The notes beneath the pieces were generated by a model. It searched no databases, was not told the origin of the DNA, and worked only from the letters and a program-made list of their open reading frames with translations. This document shows positions 16,631 to 23,366 of a stretch of DNA of 37,526 nucleotides, in pieces. Source of the DNA: DATCSE01 sp036568605 (GTDB taxonomy: Bacteria; Pseudomonadota; Gammaproteobacteria; Burkholderiales; Burkholderiaceae_C). The position numbers and the translations under genes are program-made. Position 1 is the stretch's first letter, and each line of letters opens with the position of its first letter. The stretch lies in NCBI GenBank assembly GCA_036568605.1, contig DATCSE010000359.1, forward strand, positions 1 through 37,526, written 5' to 3'.

Positions 16631-19288
16631 TCAATGGACCCAGGGACCGGGGCCATGCGGGGTGAGGACCATCAGCTTGCCGCGGCGGTGCGGGTGATCG
16701 CCGATCGGCCGGCAGACGGCCTGGTAGTGACGCTCGCCGAGCTGCACGCGGACGTGGACGCCGTCGCCGCTGCGCCAGACATGGGCGAGCTCCGGCGACA
16801 GCGCCTCCGCGGCATTGCGGCCCAGCGGCGAATCCGACAGCGGGAACAGCTCGTGCGCATCGGCGTTCAGGTACGCGACCACGCCTTCGACGTCGAAGCC
16901 GATCACCGGTGTCGGGATCCCCTCGAGCAGCTCGTGGGCGCTGAGCAGACGCTGCTCGTCGCGGCGGATCTGCTCGCGCTGGCGCTCCATCAGCCGCTGC
17001 AGGCGCTGGTTGACCGTGGCGAGCTCGTCGTTGGCCGACTGCAGCCGCGCGCCGAGCTGGCGGTTCTCGTCGGCCATCTCCTTGTGGCGGAACGCCTCGT
17101 TGACATGCTCGCGCAGGCGCTCGTCGTCCCAGGGCTTGGTCAGGAACTTGTAGACCGCGCCCTCGTTGATCGCATCGGTGATGGACTGCAGCTCGGTGTA
17201 ACCCGACAGCGTCATGCGCACCGTGTGCGGATACAGCTCCTTGGCCCGGCGCAGGAACTCGACCCCGGTCATGCCGGGCATGCGCTGGTCCGACAGGATC
17301 ACGTCGACCTCGTGCTCGGCCAGGCGCTGCAGCCCCTGCGCGCCGCTGTTCGCGGTGATGATGTGATAGCCGTCGCGGCGCAGCAGCCGGCGCAGCGACG
17401 CGATGATGTTGTCCTCGTCGTCCACCACCAGCAGCGTGCGCTGGCGCGACTGGCGCACCAGCAGATGCTCGGGCAGGCGCTTGTCCTCGCGCAGCATCTG
17501 CGCGATCGCGTCGGCGCGTACCGGCCGGCTGAAGAAGTAGCCCTGGATCTGGTTGCAGTGGCTCGCCACCAGCAGCGCGAGCTGGCCCTCGTTCTCGACG
17601 CCTTCGGCCATCACCTTCATGCCCAGCCCGTGCGCCATGTTGATCAGCGCGCGGGTGATCGAGACGTCCTGGGTCGGCGCGGTGACGTCGTGGACGAACG
17701 AGCGGTCGATCTTCAGCACGTCGATCGGCAGCTTGTTCAGGTAGCCGAGGTTCGAATACCCGGTGCCGAAGTCGTCGAGCGAAATCTCGATGCCCAGTGC
17801 CTTGAGCCGCGACAACGTCTTCGCGACGTGGTCGACCTGCTCGATCAGCATGCTCTCGGTCACCTCGATGCCGAGGCGCTGCGGGTCCACGCCGGTCTCC
17901 TCCAGAACCGCCTGGATGCGCTCGACGATGTCGGGCAGTTGCAGCTGCATCATCGACAGGTTCATCGTGATGCGCAGCGGCTGCAGGCCCTCGGCCTGCC
18001 AGCGCACGATGTCGCGGCAGGCGGTGCGCAACACCCATTCGCCGATCGGGATGATCAGGCCGGTGCTCTCGGCCAGCGGGATGAACTCGGCCGGCGAGAT
18101 GTTGCCGCGCGTGCCGTCCTGCCAGCGCAGCAGCGCTTCGAGGCCGATCATGCGGCCGGTGGCCAGGTCGACCTGCGGCTGGTAGCACAGGTACAGCTCG
18201 TCGCGGTCGATCGCATGGCGCAAGCCGGCTTCGTTGGCCAGGCGCAGCGCGGCGCGCGCATTCGCCTCGGGCGTGTAGAAGCACACCCGGTGGGTACCGA
18301 GCTGCCGCGCCTGGCGCGCCGAGGCGCAGGCGTTGTCGACCAACTCGTCCGGGCCGCCGGCATCGGCGGGCCACAGCGCCACGCCGATCGCCGCGGTCAC
18401 GAAGATCTCGGTGCCGCCGGCCTGGATGGGCCCGGCGACGCCGTCTATCAGCGTGCGCGCCATCCCTTGCGCTGCTGCCTCGCCGGCATCGGCCAGCTCC
18501 ATCAGCAGCGCGAACTCGCCGCCGCCGATGTAGGCAAACGTGCCGGCCCCCGGCGCGACATGCAGCAGGCGCTGCGTGACGCCGCGCAGCAGCTGGTCGC
18601 TCGCGGCATGGCCCAGGCTCTCGTGCGTGAGCCCGAACTGGTCGACGCCGATCACGAGCAGGCCAAGGGGCCGACCGTCGCGCTGCGCCGCGAACGTGGC
18701 TTCGCCGAGGCGATTCAGCAGGGCATGGCGGTTCGGCAGGCCGGTCGTGCGGTCTGCGTGCGCGAGGTCATCGAGCGCGCGTTCGGCTTCGCAGCGGGAG
18801 GTGATGTCCTGCAGCGTCGCATGCAGGCGCAGCGGCGTGCCGTCGGGGCCGAGCTCGATGCGGCCGCGATGCAGCACCGTGCGGATGCCGCCGTCGCGGC
18901 GCACGATGCGGTGCTGGAACTCGAACGGTTCATCGGTCTGGACCGATTCGCGTACGAACTTCACCAGCTGCCGCTCTTCGTCCGGAACACGGTCCCACAG
19001 CCACTGCGCCGGCACCGGGTCGGCAGACGGCGCTTCGCCGAACAGACGGCACAGCCCCGCGGACAGCGTGGTCTCGCCGGTGGCGAGCAGCGTCTCGGTC
19101 GACCCGATCAGCGCGATCTCTTCGACCTGCGCGAGCAGCGCGGCCTGATGCTGCTGCTCGTGCCGCGACTGCGCCAACGCCTTCGCCAGGCGCGCTTCGC
19201 CGCGGCGCAAACGCGCCGCGATCCAGGAGGCGATCCGGGCACGTGTCGTGACCGGCGCCGGCTTGCATCGGAAAGCGAGGTAGGCCAT
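16631..19288 (-). CDS. PAS-GGDEF(degenerate)-EAL-REC-PAS protein, predicted cyclic di-GMP phosphodiesterase
   Basis: 885 residues. A PAS-like domain lies at about 55-168. The GGDEF domain (175-338) is degenerate: the signature reads GGGEF (255-259) and the usual FKxIND reads FGLTHE, so cyclase activity is unlikely. The EAL domain (350-600) keeps its catalytic set: Glu384 (LEALLRW), Asn443, Glu475, Asp505-Asp506 (LDDFGTGYSN), Lys526 (KIDRSF), Glu562 (AEGVEN), Gln582. A receiver follows with Asp667 (ILSDQRMPG) and Lys718 (LTKPW), then a coiled coil and a C-terminal PAS-like domain. The predicted role is phosphorylation-tuned hydrolysis of cyclic di-GMP. It is first in the array. The ATG at 19288 has no Shine-Dalgarno and follows a strong hairpin, so the start is less certain than the domains. 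Confidence 0.9.
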   Translation of the reverse strand: MAYLAFRCKPAPVTTRARIASWIAARLRRGEARLAKALAQSRHEQQHQAALLAQVEEIALIGSTETLLATGETTLSAGLCRLFGEAPSADPVPAQWLWDRVPDEERQLVKFVRESVQTDEPFEFQHRIVRRDGGIRTVLHRGRIELGPDGTPLRLHATLQDITSRCEAERALDDLAHADRTTGLPNRHALLNRLGEATFAAQRDGRPLGLLVIGVDQFGLTHESLGHAASDQLLRGVTQRLLHVAPGAGTFAYIGGGEFALLMELADAGEAAAQGMARTLIDGVAGPIQAGGTEIFVTAAIGVALWPADAGGPDELVDNACASARQARQLGTHRVCFYTPEANARAALRLANEAGLRHAIDRDELYLCYQPQVDLATGRMIGLEALLRWQDGTRGNISPAEFIPLAESTGLIIPIGEWVLRTACRDIVRWQAEGLQPLRITMNLSMMQLQLPDIVERIQAVLEETGVDPQRLGIEVTESMLIEQVDHVAKTLSRLKALGIEISLDDFGTGYSNLGYLNKLPIDVLKIDRSFVHDVTAPTQDVSITRALINMAHGLGMKVMAEGVENEGQLALLVASHCNQIQGYFFSRPVRADAIAQMLREDKRLPEHLLVRQSRQRTLLVVDDEDNIIASLRRLLRRDGYHIITANSGAQGLQRLAEHEVDVILSDQRMPGMTGVEFLRRAKELYPHTVRMTLSGYTELQSITDAINEGAVYKFLTKPWDDERLREHVNEAFRHKEMADENRQLGARLQSANDELATVNQRLQRLMERQREQIRRDEQRLLSAHELLEGIPTPVIGFDVEGVVAYLNADAHELFPLSDSPLGRNAAEALSPELAHVWRSGDGVHVRVQLGERHYQAVCRPIGDHPHRRGKLMVLTPHGPGPWVH

Positions 19289-19297
19289 GGATGGAGG

Positions 19298-19334
19298 ACC
19301 GGGGGCAGAGTTGGCAGAGAGCTCTGCCCCCGGT
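19298..19334 (-). promoter_or_regulatory. 13-bp leader hairpin before the EAL protein start
   Basis: ACCGGGGGCAGAG (19298-19310) and CTCTGCCCCCGGT (19322-19334) are perfect inverted repeats with an 11-base spacer. The stem ends 9 bases before the ATG at 19288, where a ribosome-binding site would normally be. No T-run follows on either strand, so it does not look like an intrinsic terminator. It could regulate translation or serve as a protein-binding site. Confidence 0.45.
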
Positions 19335-19367
19335 TGTCGGTATCTGGGAAAAGATCATTAACGATCT

Positions 19368-19380
19368 ATCTGATACAGAT
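19368..19380. promoter_or_regulatory. Small inverted repeat in AT-richer promoter region of the signalling array
   Basis: ATCTG (19368-19372) and CAGAT (19376-19380) flank ATA. The stretch 19289-19529 has no gene; about 19335-19480 is markedly less GC-rich than the rest of the window and is the natural place for the array promoter. On the minus strand TTGGGC and TATCAG lie 17 bases apart, only a weak match to sigma-70 elements. Confidence 0.25.
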
Positions 19381-19529
19381 CGCACGACAAATGCCCAAAA
19401 TACCTACCATCTCTGGGAATCTTCCTCACATGACGATGCAAATCGCTGTCTATAAATGATCTAAATGCAAGTTCTTCCTTCAGAGGTCATGCCGAACACG
19501 AGGGCCTCGGGCGCGCACTGTGGGTCCTG

Positions 19530-20108
19530 TCATTCTTCGTCTTCGCCGTTCTCGTCGCCGGCACCGCTCAGGCCCATCTGCTGCATCAGCGCCTGCTTGC
19601 GCTGCATCAGCTGCTTGCCGACGCCTTCGAGGTCGAGCTTGGCGCGCCGCACCTGCGGGAACAACTGGCCCTCCTCCTCCTTCACGTGGTGCTCGATGTA
19701 TTCGCCCAGCACCTTGACCTTCGCGTCGTAGAGCTCTTCGCTCGGATCGGAGTCTTCGATCTGCGCGATCAGGTCCTTCGCGCTCGCATGCTCGACGGCC
19801 GCCTCCGCGACGAGGTCCGGCTCCTTGATCGCCTCCTTCGCCGCGGGGTAGAAGATCTCCTCCTCGACCTGCGCATGCACCGTCAGCAGCGCGCAGATGT
19901 GCTCGGCCAGCGGCTGCTTCTCCTCGTCGTCGGCGTCGTGATCGACCAGTTCCTGGTACTGCTGGAACAGCGCCTTCACCTCGCGGTGGTCGGTGGTCAG
20001 CAGGCGCACTGCATTCGTCTCCGACCCGCGTGCCGCGGGTGCGCGCGAGCGCCGGGACGAGGACGATGAACGCTTCTTGCTCGCAGCGGATTTCGTGGTG
20101 GTCGACAT
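19530..20108 (-). CDS. Hemerythrin-like HHE-domain protein
   Basis: 192 residues from the ATG at 20108, supported by CAGGAG 8 bases upstream. A Ser/Lys/Arg-rich tail (1-30) precedes the four-helix hemerythrin-type domain. Likely iron ligands are His41 (LLTTDHREVKALF), His78 and Glu82 (VHAQVEEEIFYPAA), His107 (EHASAKDLIAQI), and His140 or His141 with Glu145 (EHHVKEEEGQLFP). Such proteins bind a di-iron centre and are linked to oxygen, peroxide or nitric oxide handling. The C-terminal tail is acidic (GDENGEDEE). It follows the manganese catalase gene by 84 bases on the same strand, which fits a shared stress function. The basic N-terminus could contact DNA or phosphate groups; that is speculation. 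Confidence 0.92.
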   Translation of the reverse strand: MSTTTKSAASKKRSSSSSRRSRAPAARGSETNAVRLLTTDHREVKALFQQYQELVDHDADDEEKQPLAEHICALLTVHAQVEEEIFYPAAKEAIKEPDLVAEAAVEHASAKDLIAQIEDSDPSEELYDAKVKVLGEYIEHHVKEEEGQLFPQVRRAKLDLEGVGKQLMQRKQALMQQMGLSGAGDENGEDEE

Positions 20109-20192
20109 GGTTTGGCTCCTGGTTGAACGGATGCGGTGATCGATGGACCCGGGACTTGGCAATCACCGTTCCCATCGACGTCCGCCGACGGC

Positions 20193-21173
20193 TCATGCAC
20201 CACCGCCGCCGCCTGCGCTGCCGCTCGGGCTGCGCGCGGCCTTTCCGACATCCGCACCGGCATCGGCCGCCAACGTTTGTGGCGGGGCCTGAGTCGGATC
20301 GGCCGCACCGGCCATCCCGAGCTCGGCGCCTGTCGTCGGGTCGCAGTTCGGATCGGAACGGGTGCGTGTCGCGAGTTGCTGCACGACCTTCTCCTCGTCG
20401 GCCTGCAGCATGACTTCCGGCATGCCCGAGCCGCCGTCGACCGCCGGCTGCGCGTCGCGGTACTCGAACACCGGCTCGTTGTTCCACGGGCCGCGCAGGT
20501 CCTGGTTCCCGCCGCCGTCGGACATGTTGAAGTACACGTTCGTGTACTGCGGCATCCCGGGCTTCTTGCCGGGCGGGAAATTCGGCTGTATCGAATACAA
20601 GGCCTTCTCGAAGCTCTGCTGGTGCGCGATCTCGCGCGTCATCAGGAAGCCCAGCGCTTCCTTCACGCCGGCATCGTCGGTGCAGTTGATCAGCCGCTCG
20701 TAGATGATCTTCGCGCGGGCTTCCGCCGCGATGTTGGAGCGAAGGTCGCAGGTCGGATCGCCGATGCTGTCGATGTACGCGGCGGTCCACGGCACACCGC
20801 CCGAATTGGTCAGTGGCGGGCCGCCGCCATACAGCAGCTGCGTGACGTGCGAGTCGTTGCCGGCGCCGTTGATCGCGCGGTACAGCTCGGCCTCGGACAG
20901 GGCCGCTTCCGACAGCTTGCCCTTCGCTCCCTTGTTCAGCATCGCAACGATGGTGCCGATCACCTCGAGGTGGCTGAGCTCCTCGGTGGCGATGTCGATC
21001 AGCATGTCGCGACGGCCCGGATCGTCCTCGGCCAGGTACTGCGTGAAGTAGCGACAGGCCGCGGCGAGCTCGCCTTGCGGGCCGCCGAACTGCTCGAGCA
21101 TCAGGTTCGCGAGACCCGGATTGGTCTCGGCGACGCGAACGGTGTATTGGAGACGCTTGTTGTGCGCAAACAT
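20193..21173 (-). CDS. Manganese (non-heme) catalase
   Basis: 326 residues beginning MFAHNKRLQYTVRVAETNP. The di-manganese ligand motifs are present: Glu35 (GPQGELAAACRYFTQ), Glu65 and His68 (ATEELSHLEVIG), Glu151 (AAEARAKIIYERL) and His184 (TREIAHQQSFEKAL). The enzyme converts hydrogen peroxide to water and oxygen. AAAGGAAC lies before the start. The C-terminal 45 or so residues are Ala/Gly/Pro-rich, ending SGSAGGGGGA; they are not part of the catalytic fold and are probably disordered. The next gene on this strand is the hemerythrin-like protein. The divergent plus-strand genes include a ZIP-type metal transporter that might supply manganese. Confidence 0.96.
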   Translation of the reverse strand: MFAHNKRLQYTVRVAETNPGLANLMLEQFGGPQGELAAACRYFTQYLAEDDPGRRDMLIDIATEELSHLEVIGTIVAMLNKGAKGKLSEAALSEAELYRAINGAGNDSHVTQLLYGGGPPLTNSGGVPWTAAYIDSIGDPTCDLRSNIAAEARAKIIYERLINCTDDAGVKEALGFLMTREIAHQQSFEKALYSIQPNFPPGKKPGMPQYTNVYFNMSDGGGNQDLRGPWNNEPVFEYRDAQPAVDGGSGMPEVMLQADEEKVVQQLATRTRSDPNCDPTTGAELGMAGAADPTQAPPQTLAADAGADVGKAARSPSGSAGGGGGA

Positions 21174-21311
21174 GGAGAGGTTCCTTTCAAGCTGTGGACG
21201 AACGGTGTGGACCGGGCCGGCTTGTCGGCAATGCGCAGACCTGTGCGCTCGCGCCTGGCTCGACGGTCTCGTCGCTCAACGCCATAGGTCCATCGATTGC
21301 CCGCAAGCCCT

Positions 21312-21328
21312 GCCGCGGACATCGCGGC
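21312..21328. other. Short inverted repeat in the catalase/small-protein divergent gap
   Basis: GCCGCG (21312-21317) and CGCGGC (21323-21328) flank GACAT, 17 bases before the ATG at 21346. The 172-base gap also holds TGTGGAC twice near 21195-21215. No promoter could be fixed. The repeat may be a chance GC palindrome. Confidence 0.2.
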
Positions 21329-21345
21329 TGTCGAGGCGAAGACCG

Positions 21346-21513
21346 ATGAAGACGAAAGCGAACGAGCAGAACCCGAGCCGCATGGGACAAGGCCGGCAGA
21401 AGCAGCCCGCGAACGAGCCGCATGTGCGCTCCGGCGATGCGCCCTCGCACGGCAGCGGCAAGCCGCACCGCGGCGAACCGCCCGGTACGCACAAGCAGCA
21501 GCACAAGCGCTGA
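21346..21513 (+). CDS. Small basic disordered protein, unknown function
   Basis: 55 residues, MKTKANEQNPSRMGQGRQKQ and onward, ending THKQQHKR. It is rich in Lys, Arg, His, Gln, Gly and Pro, with almost no hydrophobic residues, so it should be unfolded and soluble. Nearly all third codon positions are G or C, as in neighbouring genes, and GAGGCG lies upstream, which supports real coding. It ends 15 bases before the ZIP transporter gene and may share its transcript. Small hydrophilic proteins of this kind are often stress-induced, but I recognise no family. It could also be a chance frame. Confidence 0.55.
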   Translation: MKTKANEQNPSRMGQGRQKQPANEPHVRSGDAPSHGSGKPHRGEPPGTHKQQHKR

Positions 21514-21528
21514 CGGCGCCCCGCTCGC

Positions 21529-22593
21529 ATGTCGCCACCGCCGCCCGACGCCGGCGTCGCCACGCCCGAGATCGTGCCGCTGGGCACGCACCTGGCGCCC
21601 CGGCGGGTGCGCAGAGCGGATGGGGATGAAGCGCGGCCACACCGCGCACGCACGCTGCGCCGGATCGCAGGCGCATCGCTGATCGGCGCCGGCGCGCTGC
21701 TAGGCCTTCAGTGGCTCGCCGTCCACAGCGAAGCCGCGTGGGCAGCACTGCCGCCGCTGGCCCGGGCCGCCGGATGGGGCGGCCTGCTGGCCGCCGGCGC
21801 CACCGCGCTGGGCACATTGCCGGTGCTGTGTTCGCGGCATGTGCGCGACCGCGAGATGACCGCGATGCTGGGCTTCAGCGCCGGCGTGATGCTGGCCGCC
21901 AGCGTGTTTTCGCTGCTGCTGCCGGCGTATCGCGCCGGCCTCGATCTGGGGCTCGCCGCCTTCGCGGCACTGCGGCTCACGCTCGCCGCTGCGCTGGGCG
22001 GCGCGGCCGTGCTGTACGCGATCGACGGGGTGTGCCGGGTGCTGAGCCGCGATGCAGAAGCGATGGCCCGGCTCGCACGAGATTCGAGCCCACGCTGTGC
22101 AGGACATGCGGCGCTCGGCAACGCCGCTGCCGAGCAGCGGCGGCTGCGTTGCAGCTGGCTGTTCGTGCTCGCGATCGTGCTGCACAACGTGCCGGAGGGC
22201 TTGTCGATCGGTGTCGGCTATGCGGGCACGGACCTCGCGCATGCCCGCGCGCTGATGGTCGCGATCGCGCTGCAGGATCTGCCCGAAGGCCTGGTCGTCG
22301 CGCTCGCGTTGCGCGCCGTCGGCTATGGCCGCGCGTCGTCACTGGCGGCGGGGGCCGCGTCGGGCCTGGTCGAACCGGTGGCCGCGATCGTCGGCGCGTG
22401 GCTGGTCGGCACGTCGTTGCAGTTGCTGCCCTGGGCGCTCGCGGGCGCTGCGGGGGCGATGCTGTTCGCGATCGCCCATGCCATCGCACCGCTGCTGTGG
22501 CACGGCCGGCATCGCCGCTTCGCAGGCGCCGTGGTGCTGTTCGGCGTGGTGTTGATGACAGTGCTCGACAACGTCTTCAGCGCAGCGCCATGA
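21529..22593 (+). CDS. ZIP-family divalent metal transporter
   Basis: 354 residues with about eight hydrophobic segments. The first 40 residues are hydrophilic and Arg-rich, so translation might begin later, though no better Met is found. ZIP signature motifs are HNVPEGLS at 219-226 and QDLPEGLV at 249-256. In most family members the second motif begins with Asn or His; Asp here may alter the metal site. ZIP proteins import zinc, iron or manganese across the inner membrane. The segment between the third and fourth helices (about 170-208) is the usual variable cytoplasmic loop and is not His-rich here. Its position next to a manganese catalase suggests manganese or iron as cargo, which is an inference. 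Confidence 0.88.
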   Translation: MSPPPPDAGVATPEIVPLGTHLAPRRVRRADGDEARPHRARTLRRIAGASLIGAGALLGLQWLAVHSEAAWAALPPLARAAGWGGLLAAGATALGTLPVLCSRHVRDREMTAMLGFSAGVMLAASVFSLLLPAYRAGLDLGLAAFAALRLTLAAALGGAAVLYAIDGVCRVLSRDAEAMARLARDSSPRCAGHAALGNAAAEQRRLRCSWLFVLAIVLHNVPEGLSIGVGYAGTDLAHARALMVAIALQDLPEGLVVALALRAVGYGRASSLAAGAASGLVEPVAAIVGAWLVGTSLQLLPWALAGAAGAMLFAIAHAIAPLLWHGRHRRFAGAVVLFGVVLMTVLDNVFSAAP

Positions 22594-22640
22594 GAGCCGT
22601 GTTACCGCAAGAATTTCCTGCCGCAGCGCCATGCGCGCGT

Positions 22641-22684
22641 CGTGATCACGGCATTCGGATTGCCGTCGGGTCAGCGACGCAATC
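22641..22684 (+). promoter_or_regulatory. Palindrome and leader hairpin before the DUF4142 gene
   Basis: CGTGATCACG (22641-22650) is a perfect 10-bp palindrome. Next, GATTG (22658-22662), one bulged C, and CGTCG (22664-22668) pair with CGACG-CAATC (22675-22684) to give a 10-bp stem. AAAGGAG begins about 7 bases after it. The hairpin lacks a T-run. These could be an operator and an mRNA leader structure in the 109-base gap. Confidence 0.3.
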
Positions 22685-22702
22685 CGCTCAAAGGAGTTTT
22701 CC

Positions 22703-23317
22703 ATGCCCTCCCCGAATCCGTTCCACCTGGCGCTTGCCAGCAGTGCCGTTGCGCTCGGTCTTGCGACCGTTGTCCACGCCCAGACCACCACGTCCCCCGA
22801 CGCCGCGGCACGGCCGACCGGCGCCTCGAAGGCAGTCGCCGGCAAGCTCGATGCGAGCGACCGCCAGTTCATCGAGAAGGCCGCCGCCGGCGGCATGGCG
22901 GAAGTCGAAGTGGGTCAATTGGCCCAACAGAAGGCAGGCAACGATGCCGTGAAGCAGTTCGGCGCGCGCATGGTTCAAGACCACGGCAAGGCCAACGACG
23001 AGCTGAAGCAACTGGCCGGAAGCAAGGGCGTGCAGTTGCCGTCCGGCCCCGACAAGATGCACACGCAGCAGATGCAGAAGTTCCAAAAGGCCTCGGGCGC
23101 CGAATTCGATCGCGAGTACATGCAGCACATGCTGGCCGATCACAAGAAGGACGTCGCCGAGTTCCAGAAGCAGGCCAAATCCGCGAAGGACCCCGACGTG
23201 AAGGCGTTCGCCGCGAAAACGCTGCCGACGCTGCAGGAGCACTTGAAGCAGGCGCAGAGCGTCAACGACTCGATCAAGAACAAGAACGGCATGAAGACCG
23301 GCTCGAAGAGCGGCTGA
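22703..23317 (+). CDS. Secreted DUF4142-family protein
   Basis: 204 residues. A signal peptide (SSAVALGLATVVHAQ) predicts cleavage after VHA, near residue 26, and export to the periplasm. The remainder is a helical bundle with features of the DUF4142 ferritin-like family: LDASDRQFIEKAAAGGMAEVEVGQLA, then FGARMVQDHGKANDELKQLA, and EFDREYMQHMLADHKKDVAEF. The His residues in MVQDHGK and MLADHKK are conserved in such proteins and may bind metal. AAAGGAG precedes the ATG by 7 bases. The biochemical role is unestablished; members are often found among stress-response genes, as here. The Lys-rich C-terminus (NKNGMKTGSKSG) looks disordered. Confidence 0.92.
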   Translation: MPSPNPFHLALASSAVALGLATVVHAQTTTSPDAAARPTGASKAVAGKLDASDRQFIEKAAAGGMAEVEVGQLAQQKAGNDAVKQFGARMVQDHGKANDELKQLAGSKGVQLPSGPDKMHTQQMQKFQKASGAEFDREYMQHMLADHKKDVAEFQKQAKSAKDPDVKAFAAKTLPTLQEHLKQAQSVNDSIKNKNGMKTGSKSG

Positions 23318-23366
23318 TCGATCGGACTGTCCTGTCGCTCCCAACGGATTGCACGGCACGCAGCCC

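Noticed and set aside
19298..19334. The 13-bp hairpin as terminator of the hemerythrin gene
   Set aside because: No T-run follows on the minus strand, and it sits about 200 bases after the hemerythrin stop and directly before the next start, so a leader role fits better.
16634..19459. Plus-strand open frame of 941 codons
   Set aside because: It mirrors the EAL protein gene, whose catalytic motifs are on the minus strand. The shadow has no motif of its own.
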